Origin: Perca fluviatilis
Taxonomy: Eukaryota > Chordata > Actinopteri > Perciformes > Percidae
Assembly (NCBI RefSeq): GCF_010015445.1
Contig: NC_053133.1
Span: 1,054,001-1,118,000, forward strand
Length of the DNA stretch: 64,000 nt
Reading direction: 5' to 3'
The notes beneath the pieces are model-generated. The model saw only the letters and a program-made list of their open reading frames with translations. It searched no databases and was not told the DNA's origin. Position numbers and translations under genes: made by a program. Positions 32,255 to 42,640 of the stretch are shown here, piece by piece (position 1 is the stretch's first letter; the number at the start of each line of letters is the position of its first letter).

Positions 32255-33026
32255 TCCTGTTGCCTTGTAGGCGGTCAAAGGCCTAGCCTTGTCGGAAAAT
32301 TCATAGTTGCTGCTAGCCATATAGATTCTACAAACCTCTGTCGCTTCTCTTCTCTGCCTTTGGAAACCTTCATTTCTTTCAAGATCTTCTCTTGTAGCTG
32401 CTGGGTGTCTTTGTCGTCGTGGATGTGACTCTCGTTCTCCTTCTCCTCTTCCTCGTCCTCCTCCTCGCCAGGCTCCTACCAATCCACTGCCTCTCTGTCC
32501 TTGTCCTCTCGCTCTCCCTCTTCCTCTTCCTACCGTTGAATACCGATGAGGATATCTAAAAATTCACGTACATCTAAAAATAAACTAATAAAGAATGTAT
32601 CACTACTAATTAGCATAGTTCATGATGTTTACATACTGTAACATTCATTTGTTCGTTGTGTGTCAAGTTGCTAGCTGATGCTATAGGCTATGATACAGTA
32701 GGCCTAATGGCAGACTACCCAAAAAAAAAAAACAAACATGCCAACATAATTCACTTCACACATCTTGCTCAAGGAGTAATGACTTATACATGTTCACACT
32801 AATGTTTCAATGTAGTTTGCAGTTTGTTTGAAATAAGGAACCTCATCACCCGAAAGAAAACTCGATAAAGTGCTATTGGAAGACGTGTTGTCATAGCTTC
32901 TTGGTACATAACGGCTACCGTAATTGCAACACGCATTTGAAAAAGTGAGGCGCTAGATTGTAGAAATTCCTATACAGTGTACCTTTAAGCGAGATCGCTG
33001 CAGTCGGAAACAAGCTACAATGTAAA
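32255..33026. other. No gene recognised (32.3-33.0 kb)
   Basis: Pyrimidine-rich 'cttcctcgtcctcctcctcg' at 32440-32530, then AT-rich sequence with an A11 run at 32720. The long minus-strand frame over 31925-32482 is the complement of the repeat-rich ORF. Confidence 0.5.
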
Positions 33027-33697
33027 TTAAAGGAGAACTCCGGGCAATTTTTACGTTAATCTTGATCGCTATATGTATATGAGTACTGTCGATAGCAAAA
33101 AAAACGAGCCAAATCGGTGCTAGCAACGGAGCTGCTGCAGCTAATGCCGAGAGCTCCCACTCAGCTAAAACGGCAGTTATGGGGGCATAAGATAAAGAGT
33201 GTCTTTGTGCCTCTTAACAGACACAAAATGCAATTAAAATGTCTGTGCAACATGAACAGGGCCCTTACATGACAACAAGATGCGTTTAGCAACTTAGCCA
33301 TTGTTTAAATTCACCTACCCTCTTAGCTGCTAGCTGCCGTCTGAGATGAGTGAGTGTGTTCAGCCAGGCTCCGGTAATAATCATCACGCAGCAGTTCCAT
33401 GTGTATTTGTAGCATATATATCCATTTTGTGTGCTGTAGTTGGTGAATATGAGTCTCTGCAGTGGCGAATTGCGTGGTAGTTTCTTTAGCCAGGCTAGCA
33501 GCCCCGACCGGGAATCCTTCTACTTCCTCCCCGCCTCCCTTGCCTGCCGCTGCCGACAACAATCCACAGGCGCCCGCTGGTCTGGTGGATGTCCTCCAGA
33601 GGACAGTTCATGCTTTCACGGCGAAATTTTGAAGTTTATTCCCCCCTCATAAATAGGTAATTGAGCACTGAAGTGATCCTATAAGTGACTATGTACA

Positions 33698-34242
33698 CAA
33701 CCCAGTCTCACGGCAGTTCGTGTAAATGTACACGTTATTCTTAATCTATTGATACGTGTTCACGGAGACGTTTTTCTCGCGATTGGGGAAATGAGGCGCC
33801 ACACGCCGGCCAAAACAACGGAACGGGCCGCCACTCGCAGGACACGGGAAATGAAACGCCACAATAACGAGACGGTTGGGGTTAGGAAAAAAAAAGAACG
33901 GGGAAAGGAACCGTCACACGCGGGACACGCCGACAAAGGAACTGCAACGCGCGGGACAAAGGTACTGCCACACGCGGGGCGCGATCCCCGGTCTCCGGCG
34001 TGAAATTCCTGTGTTGTTTGACCCATCCCACCCCAACCAACCTCCCTATCGCAGTTTTTGGCTTTTTATATTACTCCCTACAATTTCGTTCTGTGGCCAC
34101 GAAATATGCTTCCCATTGAAAGACATTGGTTCACATTTTCGTGTTGTCCACCACGTAAAAAACGACAAAAACGTCTCTGTGAACACGTATCAATAGATTC
34201 AAATAACGTCACATTTACACGAACTTCCATGAGACCGGGCTG
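33698..34242. mobile_element. MITE in the left arm, ~85-bp TIRs ('CARCCCRGTCTCAYGG')
   Basis: The left end CAACCCAGTCTCACGG and right end reversed CAGCCCGGTCTCATGG continue into AGTTCGTGTAAATGT and ATCTATTGATACGTGTTCAC, then 'agacgtttttctcg', about 85 bp of inverted similarity. The interior has ~25-bp CpG-rich iterations of the type AGGAACYGYCACACGCGGGA. The empty site in the opposite arm reads ACTATGTAACTACATGG, proving insertion after the foldback formed. The exact TSD is unresolved because of a few extra bases at the left flank. Confidence 0.8.
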
Positions 34243-34856
34243 AACTACATGGAAACAGACCAAATGATGCCTGTTTCTTGTAATACTATTACGAATAGCG
34301 TTACTGAAGATTAGCTCTAGCTCCATAGTTACGTTACTCCAAGCTTCTTCCCTTGTGAACACCTCCGTTCTTCACTCTTCACACACTACGCTCCGTTGTT
34401 TACCTTTTCCTGCTACAACTGAATTCCCACGGGGCTTCAGCGCAAGGCTACAGCCTTCTGTAATGCTAGTTACTTTACAAGAAACAGGCATCATTTGGTC
34501 TGTTTCCATGTAGTTACATAGTCTCTGATATGATCATAACCACTACAGTGCTCAATTACCTATTTTTGGGGGGAATAAATTTCAATATTTCGCCGTGAAA
34601 GCATGAACTGTCCTCTGGAGGACATCCACCAGACCAGGCGGCCTGTGGATTGTTGTCGGCAGCGGCAGGCGAGGGGCGGGAGGAAGTAGAAGGATGCCCG
34701 GTCGGGGCTGCTAGCCTGGCTAAGGAAACTACCACACAATTCGCCACTGCAGAGACTCATATTCACCAACGACAGCACACAAAATGGATATATATGCTAC
34801 AAATACACATGGAACTGCTGCGTGATGATATTACCGAGCCTGGCTGAACACACTCA

Positions 34857-35326
34857 CGGTACAGATCCACTTTGCGACGACACCGGCGGGTGGTGTCGCG
34901 ACGTCATATAGCCATGGTTGATGCTCACGCCCTAATCAGCAGCTGATTGGACGGAACGTGACGTGGGTGTGGCTACTCGAGAATTTCAACAGAGTGTCAT
35001 GGCGGCTCGTTGAGAATACGATCTCAAATTTTACAAAAATAGTTCACCGAAATGTGTTTCTGAAAACATTTTAAGCGAGAAATAGACCATGCAGTTGCTG
35101 AATATGTCTTCATTTCAGATCAACAAAGGTCAGTTTGAAAGATTTTCGTCTACTTCTACTGGATAGTCGCGTCGCGTTCAACGCGATTCATTTGCATAAA
35201 GGTGGGCATCGGCAAGCTTTTTGACGCGCAGCATTTTTTCAAATGTAGCGCTGCCTTCGTCACCCATAGGAATAGAGCGGGGCGCGACGCGACAGAAGCG
35301 TCGCACGGACAAGTGGATCTGCACCG
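34857..35326. mobile_element. MITE in the right arm, TSD TCA ('CGGTRCAGATCCACTT')
   Basis: The left end CGGTACAGATCCACTT and right end reversed CGGTGCAGATCCACTT differ at one base. They are flanked by TCA (34854-34856) and TCA (35327-35329). The uninterrupted counterpart in the left arm has a single TCA (CACACTCACTCATC, reversed), so the duplication is certain. The 470-bp interior has CpG-rich ends with 'gcgacg' words and no coding region. A 3-bp TSD points to a PIF/Harbinger-type source. Confidence 0.85.
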
Positions 35327-36369
35327 TCACTCATCCCAGACAGCAGCTAGCAGCTAAGAGGGTAGGTGAATTTAAACAATGGCTAAGTTGCTAAACGCAT
35401 CTTGTTGTCATGTAAGGGCCCTGTTCATGTTGCACAGACATTTTAATTGCATTTTGTGTCTGTTAAGACGCACAAAGACACTCTTTATCTTATGCCCCCA
35501 TAACTGCCGTTTTAGCTGCAGCAGCTCTGTGTTGCTAGCACCGATTCAGCTCGTTTTTTTTGCTATCGACAGTACTCATATACATATAGCGATCAAGATT
35601 AACGTAAAAATTGCCCGGAGTTCTCCTTTAATAGGACAATTGTCCAGCTTGTATTTACCTTCACAGAAGTGCTCGTTTTGCTACTGACAGGCTCAGATTA
35701 ATATTCTAAGTGTCTGACAACATTATGGAAAGGATTTCTAAGGATGTCGACCTTTCTGTTAAAGAGTACGATTTTTTATTACATTACAAAAACTTCGCTA
35801 AAACCACCAGACTCCATGTAAATAAACAGTAATTTTAGTATCGTAAAATACACTTTATTCAAAGTTGACAGAAACTAAATACAACTATGAAAAGCTGTTT
35901 TGGGTAGTCTTTCCACTTTTCCAACCATCACAAGTCTAGTTTTGGTTGAAATAAACACCTAGTTTACAGATTTACATGTGAAAATATGTTGGCTCTATAC
36001 ATGCTAAAAGTATTGTTTTTTAATGGAGTCTGGTGAGTTTAGCGCTAGCGACTTCAGAGCTGTTTCTGGTAGGGTGACCAGACGTCCCGAAAAATTCGGG
36101 ACAGTCCCGAAATCCAAGCAGTTGTCCCGAATACTGAATCCTGCCCTAATTGTCCCGAAAAGTCTCAAAAGCAGACTCTCGAGTATTTTTTTTTTTTTGT
36201 TATAGTCTGATAGAACATTAAAAAAAACTCATTCATGGTGATTGCGTCGTCCTGCAGCCAGCTCCCGTCAGCTGCTCATTGGCTGCAAGTTGCAACAGTA
36301 CGTATAGGCAGCTATAGGCGCGAATTTTCATTCATTAATTTTTTAAATGGAGGCACAGGCTGGTGTCCC

Positions 36370-37603
36370 GGGACCCGATCAAGATCAACACGAGGCTAAA
36401 AAGCAAAAAAGTCTCTGCAGGTACCGGGAGGTCCGACGTCAGGCTGCATGCTAGCAGCAAACTACATATAACTAACAGCACAACTGTACAGAGCAACACT
36501 TTGGTCTCATCATTCTTTAAGCGGGAGGATGACTCCATGTATAATAAAATAGCTGCTGCTGAGCTGACATCTGTGTTCCACTCTGTGACCCACCAACAGT
36601 CATACAGATCGCTTGACTGACTATGAAGTTAACGCCCAAACTGTACTCTGACTTGGCTATAGCTAATCACATCTGCTGTGGTTGCACAAAAGCAGAAGCA
36701 CTTGTCACAAACATACTGGCACCTCTCGCGTCTGACTTGTCCCAGAGCCTTGAGTCAAAAGACATGGATTTTTCCATTGCAACTGATGCCTCTAATAAAG
36801 GCAATGTGAAAACATTCCCCATCTCTGTAAGATTCTGGACCCCCGAACAAGGCATCCAAAACAGGGTTCTGGATTTCTTTGAACAGGCAGCCGAGAGCGC
36901 AGATGCTGTCACAGCAACCTTACTGCAGAAGCTAGTGGAACACAAACTCAGCATTTATAATGTCTTGGCCTTCTCAGCTGACAGCGTAGCTGTGAATTAC
37001 GGCAGAAAACACTACATTTATCAAAATCTAAAACCACACAAAAGCAAGATCCTGCCTGCAAACTGCCCAGCTCACGTAATACAAAATGCAGTAAAACGTG
37101 CCAGCAATGTACTGAAAACAGATGTCGAGTCTATAGTGATTAAATCATTCAATCATTTCAGCTTTTCTGCCAAGAGAGTTGCCACCCTCAAAGAAATGTT
37201 TGAATTTGCTGACATGGAGTACCTTACCTTGTTGCGCCATGTCCCGACACGCTGGTTGAGCCTACTCCCTGCAATTGACAGACTTATCAACACCTGGCCA
37301 GCTGTGCAGAGCTACTTCTTGTCGCTGGGAGGTGAAGAGTGCCCCTGTGTCATCTGGGATGTGCTCCAGGGTAACGAGCATAGAGAGGAAGACAAATGCA
37401 GCGAGCTGGAGGCCACTCTCTTCTTCTTGCAAAATATTCTAAAGATTTTCTCTGGTGCTGTGCTGAGTCTTGAAAGTGGCAGTCTCACCTCAGTTGAAGT
37501 GTATGCGCTGATGAATGGCCTCCAAACCAAACTCCAGCAGCGCAAAAAGATGCTTTCTTCGGAGCAAAAGTTGACCATGTCTTCGCCTCCTCTGTTACTC
37601 TGA
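36370..37603 (+). pseudogene. hAT transposase, core domain mostly open
   Basis: 36363-36620 encodes the linker TVQSNTLVSSFFKRED, YNKIAAAELTSVFHSVTHQQ and SYRSLD. A stop or shift precedes MKLTPKLYSDLAIANHICCG at 36623, open for 326 codons. Features: CxxC-type CCGCTKAEAL, the first catalytic Asp in SIATDASNKGNVK, the second in AFSADSVAVNYG, the CPAHVIQNA (CxxH) motif, and RHVPTRWLSLLPAIDRL before the inserted alpha-helical domain. Homologous sequence continues in other frames to about 37927, including AEQYLEKWSNF, which holds the expected catalytic Glu. Frameshifts at both ends prevent a full protein. hAT transposases cut and paste DNA with 8-bp TSDs. Confidence 0.85.
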
Positions 37604-37927
37604 GGGTTGAAAGGCTCCGTGGAGAATTCATCAGCTTCTGATACCGCGGAGCAATACCTTGAGAAATGGTCCAACTTCTCCGAAACTGGGCACCTGTTCA
37701 ACATCCAGTGTTTAACCTCAAGGAAAAACAAGACATCAGCTACCGGCAATTGACCACAGCTGTATCCGCCCTTCAGATGGCTGAGGGTTCGACACTTCAA
37801 CGGTTTATCATTAAAGTTAATCCCCACGGCAAGACCACCAGAAGCATGCTACTACTAACGATAGCCTCTGTTGACGCCTGTCATGCACGCGGCACAAGAC
37901 TTCACGGGGGAAGAGCTGGAGGCCATT
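37604..37927 (+). pseudogene. hAT transposase C-terminal part, shifted frames
   Basis: After the stop at 37601-37603 the homology resumes by frameshift: ASSVTLRVERLRGEFISF, then DTAEQYLEKWSNFSETGHLF, then in another frame VFNLKEKQDISYRQLTTAVS. The YLEKW block carries the catalytic glutamate region and the dimerisation domain follows. At least two indels separate the blocks. Confidence 0.7.
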
Positions 37928-38039
37928 GATCTGTGTACCCTGTAAAAAATGACTGTTGATTGGGGAAAAAAAATTGATTTGGGTTTTATCTACCTGGGCG
38001 GTGTGCCAAAATAGAGCCTATGTATGGGAAAAACTTCTT

Positions 38040-38500
38040 TAGTATCCAGGGTATACGTGCATGTATACACGTTAACCAGGGTAAACTCGGGTTACGCGTC
38101 TGTGCATGCTTTGTAGGTTATAACTGCCCATCCCCACTCAGCTGCAGTGGGTTTTAACCTGGGAATAGAAGAGAGCAGTTGGAAGCAACGGCACAAAAAC
38201 AGTAAAAACACAAGATAAGTAAGGCGTAGAGATATGACGAATTATGTATGCGCTGAAAAGTCGTCCATGTTCTCCACACTTTCCAATCTGTTGTGATTTT
38301 TGACAAAGGTCAACCAGAAGAAAAAGCCTTGATACGACCAGTTGTACATTGGCAGAGTGCACGTACTGTATTAGAGTTAGATATACCGTCATTCTTCCCA
38401 GCTCACGGGGAAAACTGTCATAACCAGGTTATTTACTTAACCGGGGTAAGACTGTGCATGTAAACCCACTATCAACCATTTTCAGTGGGACTATTCAGTC
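38040..38500. mobile_element. Candidate degenerate MITE
   Basis: Both sides carry 'gtgcatgtaaac/gtgcatgtatac', 'taaccggggtaa' and 'taaccagggtaa' words in opposite orientation (38060-38110 and 38425-38480). The arms are only loosely similar and no TSD was resolved. Confidence 0.35.
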
Positions 38501-38512
38501 GCAAGGGGAAAA

Positions 38513-38557
38513 GTTTGGCTGTTGGTCATAAAGAGTCGTTATGACCAACAGCCAAAC
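38513..38557. repeat. Perfect 19-bp inverted repeat (hairpin)
   Basis: GTTTGGCTGTTGGTCATAA is followed by the 7-base loop AGAGTCG and the exact reverse complement of the arm. The arms are not part of any element I could delimit. Confidence 0.95.
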
Positions 38558-38559
38558 CT

Positions 38560-40480
38560 TTACACTGGTAAGTCATTATGAAAGACTTCCCAGACCCGCA
38601 GGCCAGGTGAACATGCTCTCACTGATGACCTCCACTCTACTTGACTTCATCCTGAAACAAAATAGTTGGAACCAAATTTATTTGGTTATTAATTATGCTA
38701 ATTTTACTTCTGCAACTGTTGTGTTGGTAGTCTTTTGTCACTTTGATAACATACACATATACATGTTCTGTATATGCTTTCTTACCACTTTATTTGGTCT
38801 ACCTAAACAGGTATATTTGTGAGGAAGGGGAATCCCTTGTTGTAACGAGGTTGAAGATGGGCATAGCTTTCACTGCTAAGGTGTTTAGCCGCAGGGAGAA
38901 TATACAGTAGATTCTATATATTGTTGCCAGCAGAGCAGAAATCAGCGTTAGAAGTTTGAATGAATAACTACACAGAACAGAGCTCATCCTCCAGACTCCT
39001 GGGTGTTGTGTGTGTATTTGTACCCAGTGGAGTGAGTTTTTATCAGCAGCTCTGCTGAGCCTCAGCAGGCTGATTATCTCTACTCTAAACAAAGCCCACA
39101 CTTGGTTCTTCTGTCCTACAAAAAACCACCATATATAACAATACTCTAACACTTTGCAATACTCAAGCACTTTTGTCACTGTTCTAAAGGAACTGTGTGT
39201 TAAAAAGAAAGATACAGAGGTTTTTATTTTGTACTTGCGGTATATAAATAATCACAAATTGGCTGTGAATATTCATGGATACATCCTTATGTTTTGATCA
39301 CCTTTTCTTTAGTGCTACCATCAAGTCAAAAATTTCCACTTCTACACTATTTATGTAATAGTTAATGTAAGCATCTTACAAATAAGTGTCACAATCTGTC
39401 TCTGTCCATCCTCTCCAGCCATAATTCCTATTCCTCAGGCCCCTTTGTTGCCATTTTCCATCCATCCACACCTTCTGACAGTTCCTCCTTTCCCTATAAC
39501 TTGACTGTCCCAACCATATACTCAAGTGTTCCTACCGACTAAACCTGTTTGAGTCGTGACTCACTCGGATCTTTAACCCGACTCTTTAAATTAAGTCACG
39601 AGTCTCTAGTATCATTAACTCAGATCAGTTGAGTCCTACTACAATTCAATCTAAAATGATAACAGCGCCACACACAAACCTCTTGCAATGTTAGCTACTA
39701 CTAGTCCTAGCCATCTTAGCTGCCAAAAGCTTTATAACTTATAATTTTGTAGGCAACAACAACTCCACAAGTCAACTCAAGCGCCTGAGTGAGCAGAGAG
39801 ACAGTCCGAGATTAGGAACTTCCCGCAGAGACGGAAACATTGCAAGCTCGGTAGACCATGGGACTCATGAGCTCTTGAGTCCTTGAGTCAGTTCGAATCA
39901 GCTGCGCTTACGTTGCCGAGTGGATCTGTAGCGCGGGCGAGTATAGTTTCTCCTCTGGTCAGGTTGAAAAGCTAATCCACAAAAAAGCCATTCTTTCACT
40001 TCTGAAATAACATGCTTATAGGTTATAGGTTTGGTTTAATAATGTAGCATATCAAAATTAGGTTGATCGATTTAAAAAAAAATTCTATGTCTACATTGAA
40101 AGCCTATATATCAGATCTGAAATAGTGAGTCTGCACCGAGTGAATCCACAGAACTTTCTACTATGTTATTGGTTAGAGACAATGGGCTAGGACTGAGTTT
40201 CCTTGGCGATTTAGCAATACTGACTTTAGTGAGTGACTCAGAATAATAACCCAACCTTAAAAAAAAACCATCCTCCCCCAGCCCAACCCACCACCCCCCC
40301 CCAGACCTGCAAATTAACGTAAAGAGAGCATGGGCCAACTTCCAGGCTTCCCCCTCTCCTCCTCCCCCCTCCCGCACCCACCCTGGGGTGACCCCCCCCT
40401 TCCCCCTGCCTTTTCCCCTGCCAACCCTCGCCAAGTCTTTATAGTCTGCATTAATGGCTAAAAACATGTTGCACCTAAAT
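38560..40480. other. No gene recognised (38.6-40.5 kb)
   Basis: A block at about 39540-39900 is rich in GAGTC/GACTC words in both orientations ('gagtcgtgactcactcgg', 'ggactcatgagctcttgagtcc') and may be a decayed foldback. A C-rich stretch lies at 40260-40400. The minus-strand frame over 40111-40467 is composed of this low-complexity sequence. Confidence 0.4.
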
Positions 40481-40489
40481 CATGGTTGC

Positions 40490-40672
40490 AACTGTTGCCA
40501 TGGTCCTGCTCCGTGCCTGGCTATGCCCTGCTACACCCTGCTACGCTCTGCAGTGCCCTGCTGCGTCCTGTTATGCCCTGTAACGCCCTGCAGTGCCCTG
40601 CTACGCCACAAATTACTACAACTACCATTTGTCGAGGTTTCTCCCCTAAGAGGAAGTTTTCGAATCACAGAC
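40490..40672 (+). pseudogene. L2-like LINE 3' UTR fragment
   Basis: 'CTATGCCCTGCTACACC' iterations, 'aacgccctgcagtgccctgctacgcca' and 'GAGGTTTCTCCCCTAAGAGG' match the UTR at 22985-23200. Both ends are truncated. Confidence 0.75.
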
Positions 40673-40689
40673 TTCTGGTGATCAGCGCA

Positions 40690-41187
40690 ATGGAGTAGGC
40701 ACATTTTCCCTCGCTCCCATCTTTTTCATCTCTAACCTTCTTTACAGTCCAGCCAAAGCACTGCTTCTAGCCACTTATACCTAACTATATTCGGCAGCAT
40801 TTCGCCATGTCGAGAGGGTGTCCAACAAGTCGAAGAAAGAGGACCAGAAAAGGGGTGACTCGATGTTGAGTGCCGCGATAGCCACGCTAACGGCTATGCT
40901 AGCCAAGCACAAGACCTCGCTCTTGACTGAATTCAACAAAAACAAACAATATAACCGAAACATAACCAAAACAACATAAGGATAGTTGGCCTCCCCGAAA
41001 ACATTGAAGGTGCTCAGCCGACAGTTTTTTTCTCAACTTCTAGTTGAGGTCTTGGCGAACATATACTGGACTCAGCCCCGAGCGGAGCGAGCTAATCGCA
41101 CGCTAGCTCCAAAACCAGGCCCCCGGCAGAAGCCTAAGGCTGTCCTGATGCGTGTCCACAAATTTCAGATCCGTGAGTTTGTTGTCG
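40690..41187 (+). pseudogene. L1 ORF1, 5' part (split by antisense L1)
   Basis: In shifting frames the translation reads VERVSNKSKKEDQKRGDSML, IATLTAMLAKHKTSLLTEF, a deletion, then IVGLPENIEGAQ, FFSQLLVEVL and RTLAPKPGPRQKPKAVLMRV followed by HKFQIREFVV. This is the L1 ORF1 RNA-binding protein: coiled coil, then the RRM region with (I/L)xGLPE, then the start of the C-terminal domain. It breaks at about 41187, where an antisense L1 fragment begins, and resumes at 42364 (REGKVL onward). Confidence 0.8.
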
Positions 41188-42363
41188 CGTTATTTTTATA
41201 TTTTTGAACATACAGAACATACAAACACAATTCAACAAAATCAGAAACCCTCTCCCACCCCCACCAACTGCGATCTCGAGGAAAAAACAAAACAAACAAA
41301 TAAGCAAAAACAAAACAAAGATCACCCTTTGCCTAGTCTCCCTCCTCTACTTGTTGTGATGCTGAGGTCATTAGGACTGATATTTGTGCTCCTGCGTTTC
41401 TCCATAGATCTATAGTCAATGATTTGGCTTTTTAATCCTTGCTGTAGAGAGCTCCAGCATAACTATGTCCAGAAAATACGCCAACCACTGTTTTATACAA
41501 AGCGTGTGGGGTGCCAGCTGAGCTATCATTTTCTTGGTCGCAGTTGATCCGGCTAGCCAAATTTTTTTCTGTCTCCCAAGTAGGTGTAATTTAGAGTCAT
41601 CATTAAGTAACAAAACAATCAGGTCAGTAGGAAGTCGACATCCTATCACATCAGATATTATTGATGTTGTTTTATTCCAAAACTCATGCACCTGTTCACA
41701 CTCCCAGACTATGTGCAGGAACGTTCCAGTTTGTTCAGTTTGGTAGAACGCGTACAATAGGGAGTAGGAATGACTTTAGAGACGTATCTCTTCTGAGGTG
41801 TCCAATATGTCCTATGACATATGTTGAAGTGGATCTCCTGGTAATTTGGGTTTTGGGAACAGTGGGAAATATTGTCCCAAACTGTGTCGCAATTAATTAC
41901 CGCTCTTATTTCTTTACTGTTGGGAGTTCTCCTATGGATACTTGCATCAGTTTAGCATAAATCCTGGACACTAATCCTCTCACAGGAGAATCAACAAGCC
42001 ATTTAATGATTGGGTGAGTCTCGAGACTGTTTCCCCATGGTACTCCATAACATTTTAGGGCTGATCTTAAGCGAAGATTAAGGAAGAAGGATGTCCTAGG
42101 GACCTCAAAGCTAACTCTCAGGTCTTCAAAACTTACCATACCTTCATCATTGAATAACTGGTCTAGAGTATAAATATCTCTGTCACTCCACTGCTTATAA
42201 ACAAAAGGTTTGTTACCAGACATTAAGTGTATGTTGTGCCAAATTGGGGTGTTCAAATGCCACTTATTGGTGTAGCGTAGTTGCTCCTCCACCTGTTTAA
42301 AATTGGTCACTGTGTTCGTGATAATAGGGCCATAGGCTAGCATACACGTTTTTGGACACACAC
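41188..42363 (-). pseudogene. L1 ORF2 C-terminus and 3' UTR, inserted antisense in L1 ORF1
   Basis: On the minus strand the order is NKWHLNTPIWHNIHLMSGNK, YTLDQLFNDEGMVSFEDL, FFLNLRLRSALKCYGVPWG and HPIIKWLVDSPVRGLVSRIY (open over 42361-41906). After a frameshift come TGTFLHIVWECEQVHEFWN (the CxxxHxxxC-like region, FxHxxWxC) and WLAYFLDIVMLELSTAR. The 3' UTR has a G-rich 'gttggtgggggtgggagaggg' and ends 'gtatgttctgtatgttcaaaaatataaaaataa' near 41192. It is a 5'-truncated fish L1 copy without endonuclease or RT. Confidence 0.85.
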
Positions 42364-42640
42364 CTGTGAAGGCAAGGTCTTACAGTCTTAGACTTCCAGT
42401 GAGGTCAGATCCATATCTTTGAGGATTACCTCCCCAAAATAGTCGAGCAACGTGAAGTGACGGGGATGTGATGAAATAGCTATACAACGCGGGCCTCAGG
42501 CCCGCCCTGTACTACCCGGCCAAGTTGTTTATTACGACCGGAGAAGGACTGAGGCGTTGGCTCATTTCCTCAGGACAACGCAGGACAACGCAGTTCAGGA
42601 CCCACTGAGGATTGATCTTGACTGACAATGTAGCGGCTAC
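42364..42640 (+). pseudogene. L1 ORF1, 3' part
   Basis: This is the continuation after the antisense insertion: REGKVLQS, then IFEDYLPKIVEQREVTGM and TTRPSCLLRPEKD in shifted frames. It corresponds to the ORF1 C-terminal domain (IxIFxDYxPxVxxxRxx...LxPARL). It shows that the flanks of the antisense fragment belong to one L1 copy. Confidence 0.75.

Larger units (their letters stand above)
33027..35631. mobile_element. Large TTAA-bounded foldback element with two nested MITEs
   Basis: TTAA sits at 33027-33030 and 35628-35631, followed inward by AGGAGAACTCCGGGCAATTT in both orientations. The left arm (33031-33697 plus 34243-34284) and right arm (34475-34856 plus 35330-35627) pair with high identity over roughly 700 bp, leaving a ~190-bp loop (34285-34474). 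The left arm is interrupted at 33698-34242 and the right arm at 34857-35326 by unrelated MITEs. Both arms keep short open frames (63-72 codons) that I do not consider genes. TTAA target choice suggests mobilisation by a piggyBac- or Kolobok-type transposase. Confidence 0.85.
36068..37935 (+). mobile_element. hAT-like DNA transposon, right end not found
   Basis: The left terminus TAGGGTGACCAGACGTCCCG and repeated 'gtcccgaa' words lie at 36069-36160. A transposase gene follows. No inverse match to the terminus was found downstream of the coding region, so the 3' end is deleted or diverged. The element begins about 300 bp upstream of the coding part. Confidence 0.7.

Noticed and set aside
31925..32482. 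185-codon minus-strand open frame
   Set aside because: It is the complement of the repeat-rich plus-strand ORF. Its Arg/Trp-rich repeats mirror the Pro/Glu repeats.
40111..40467. 118-codon Gly-rich minus-strand frame
   Set aside because: It comes from a C-rich low-complexity tract, with no conserved motif.
40690..42640. 5' inversion (twin priming) of a single L1 copy
   Set aside because: The 3' end of the antisense part lies internally and ORF1 continues on both sides, so nested insertion explains it better.
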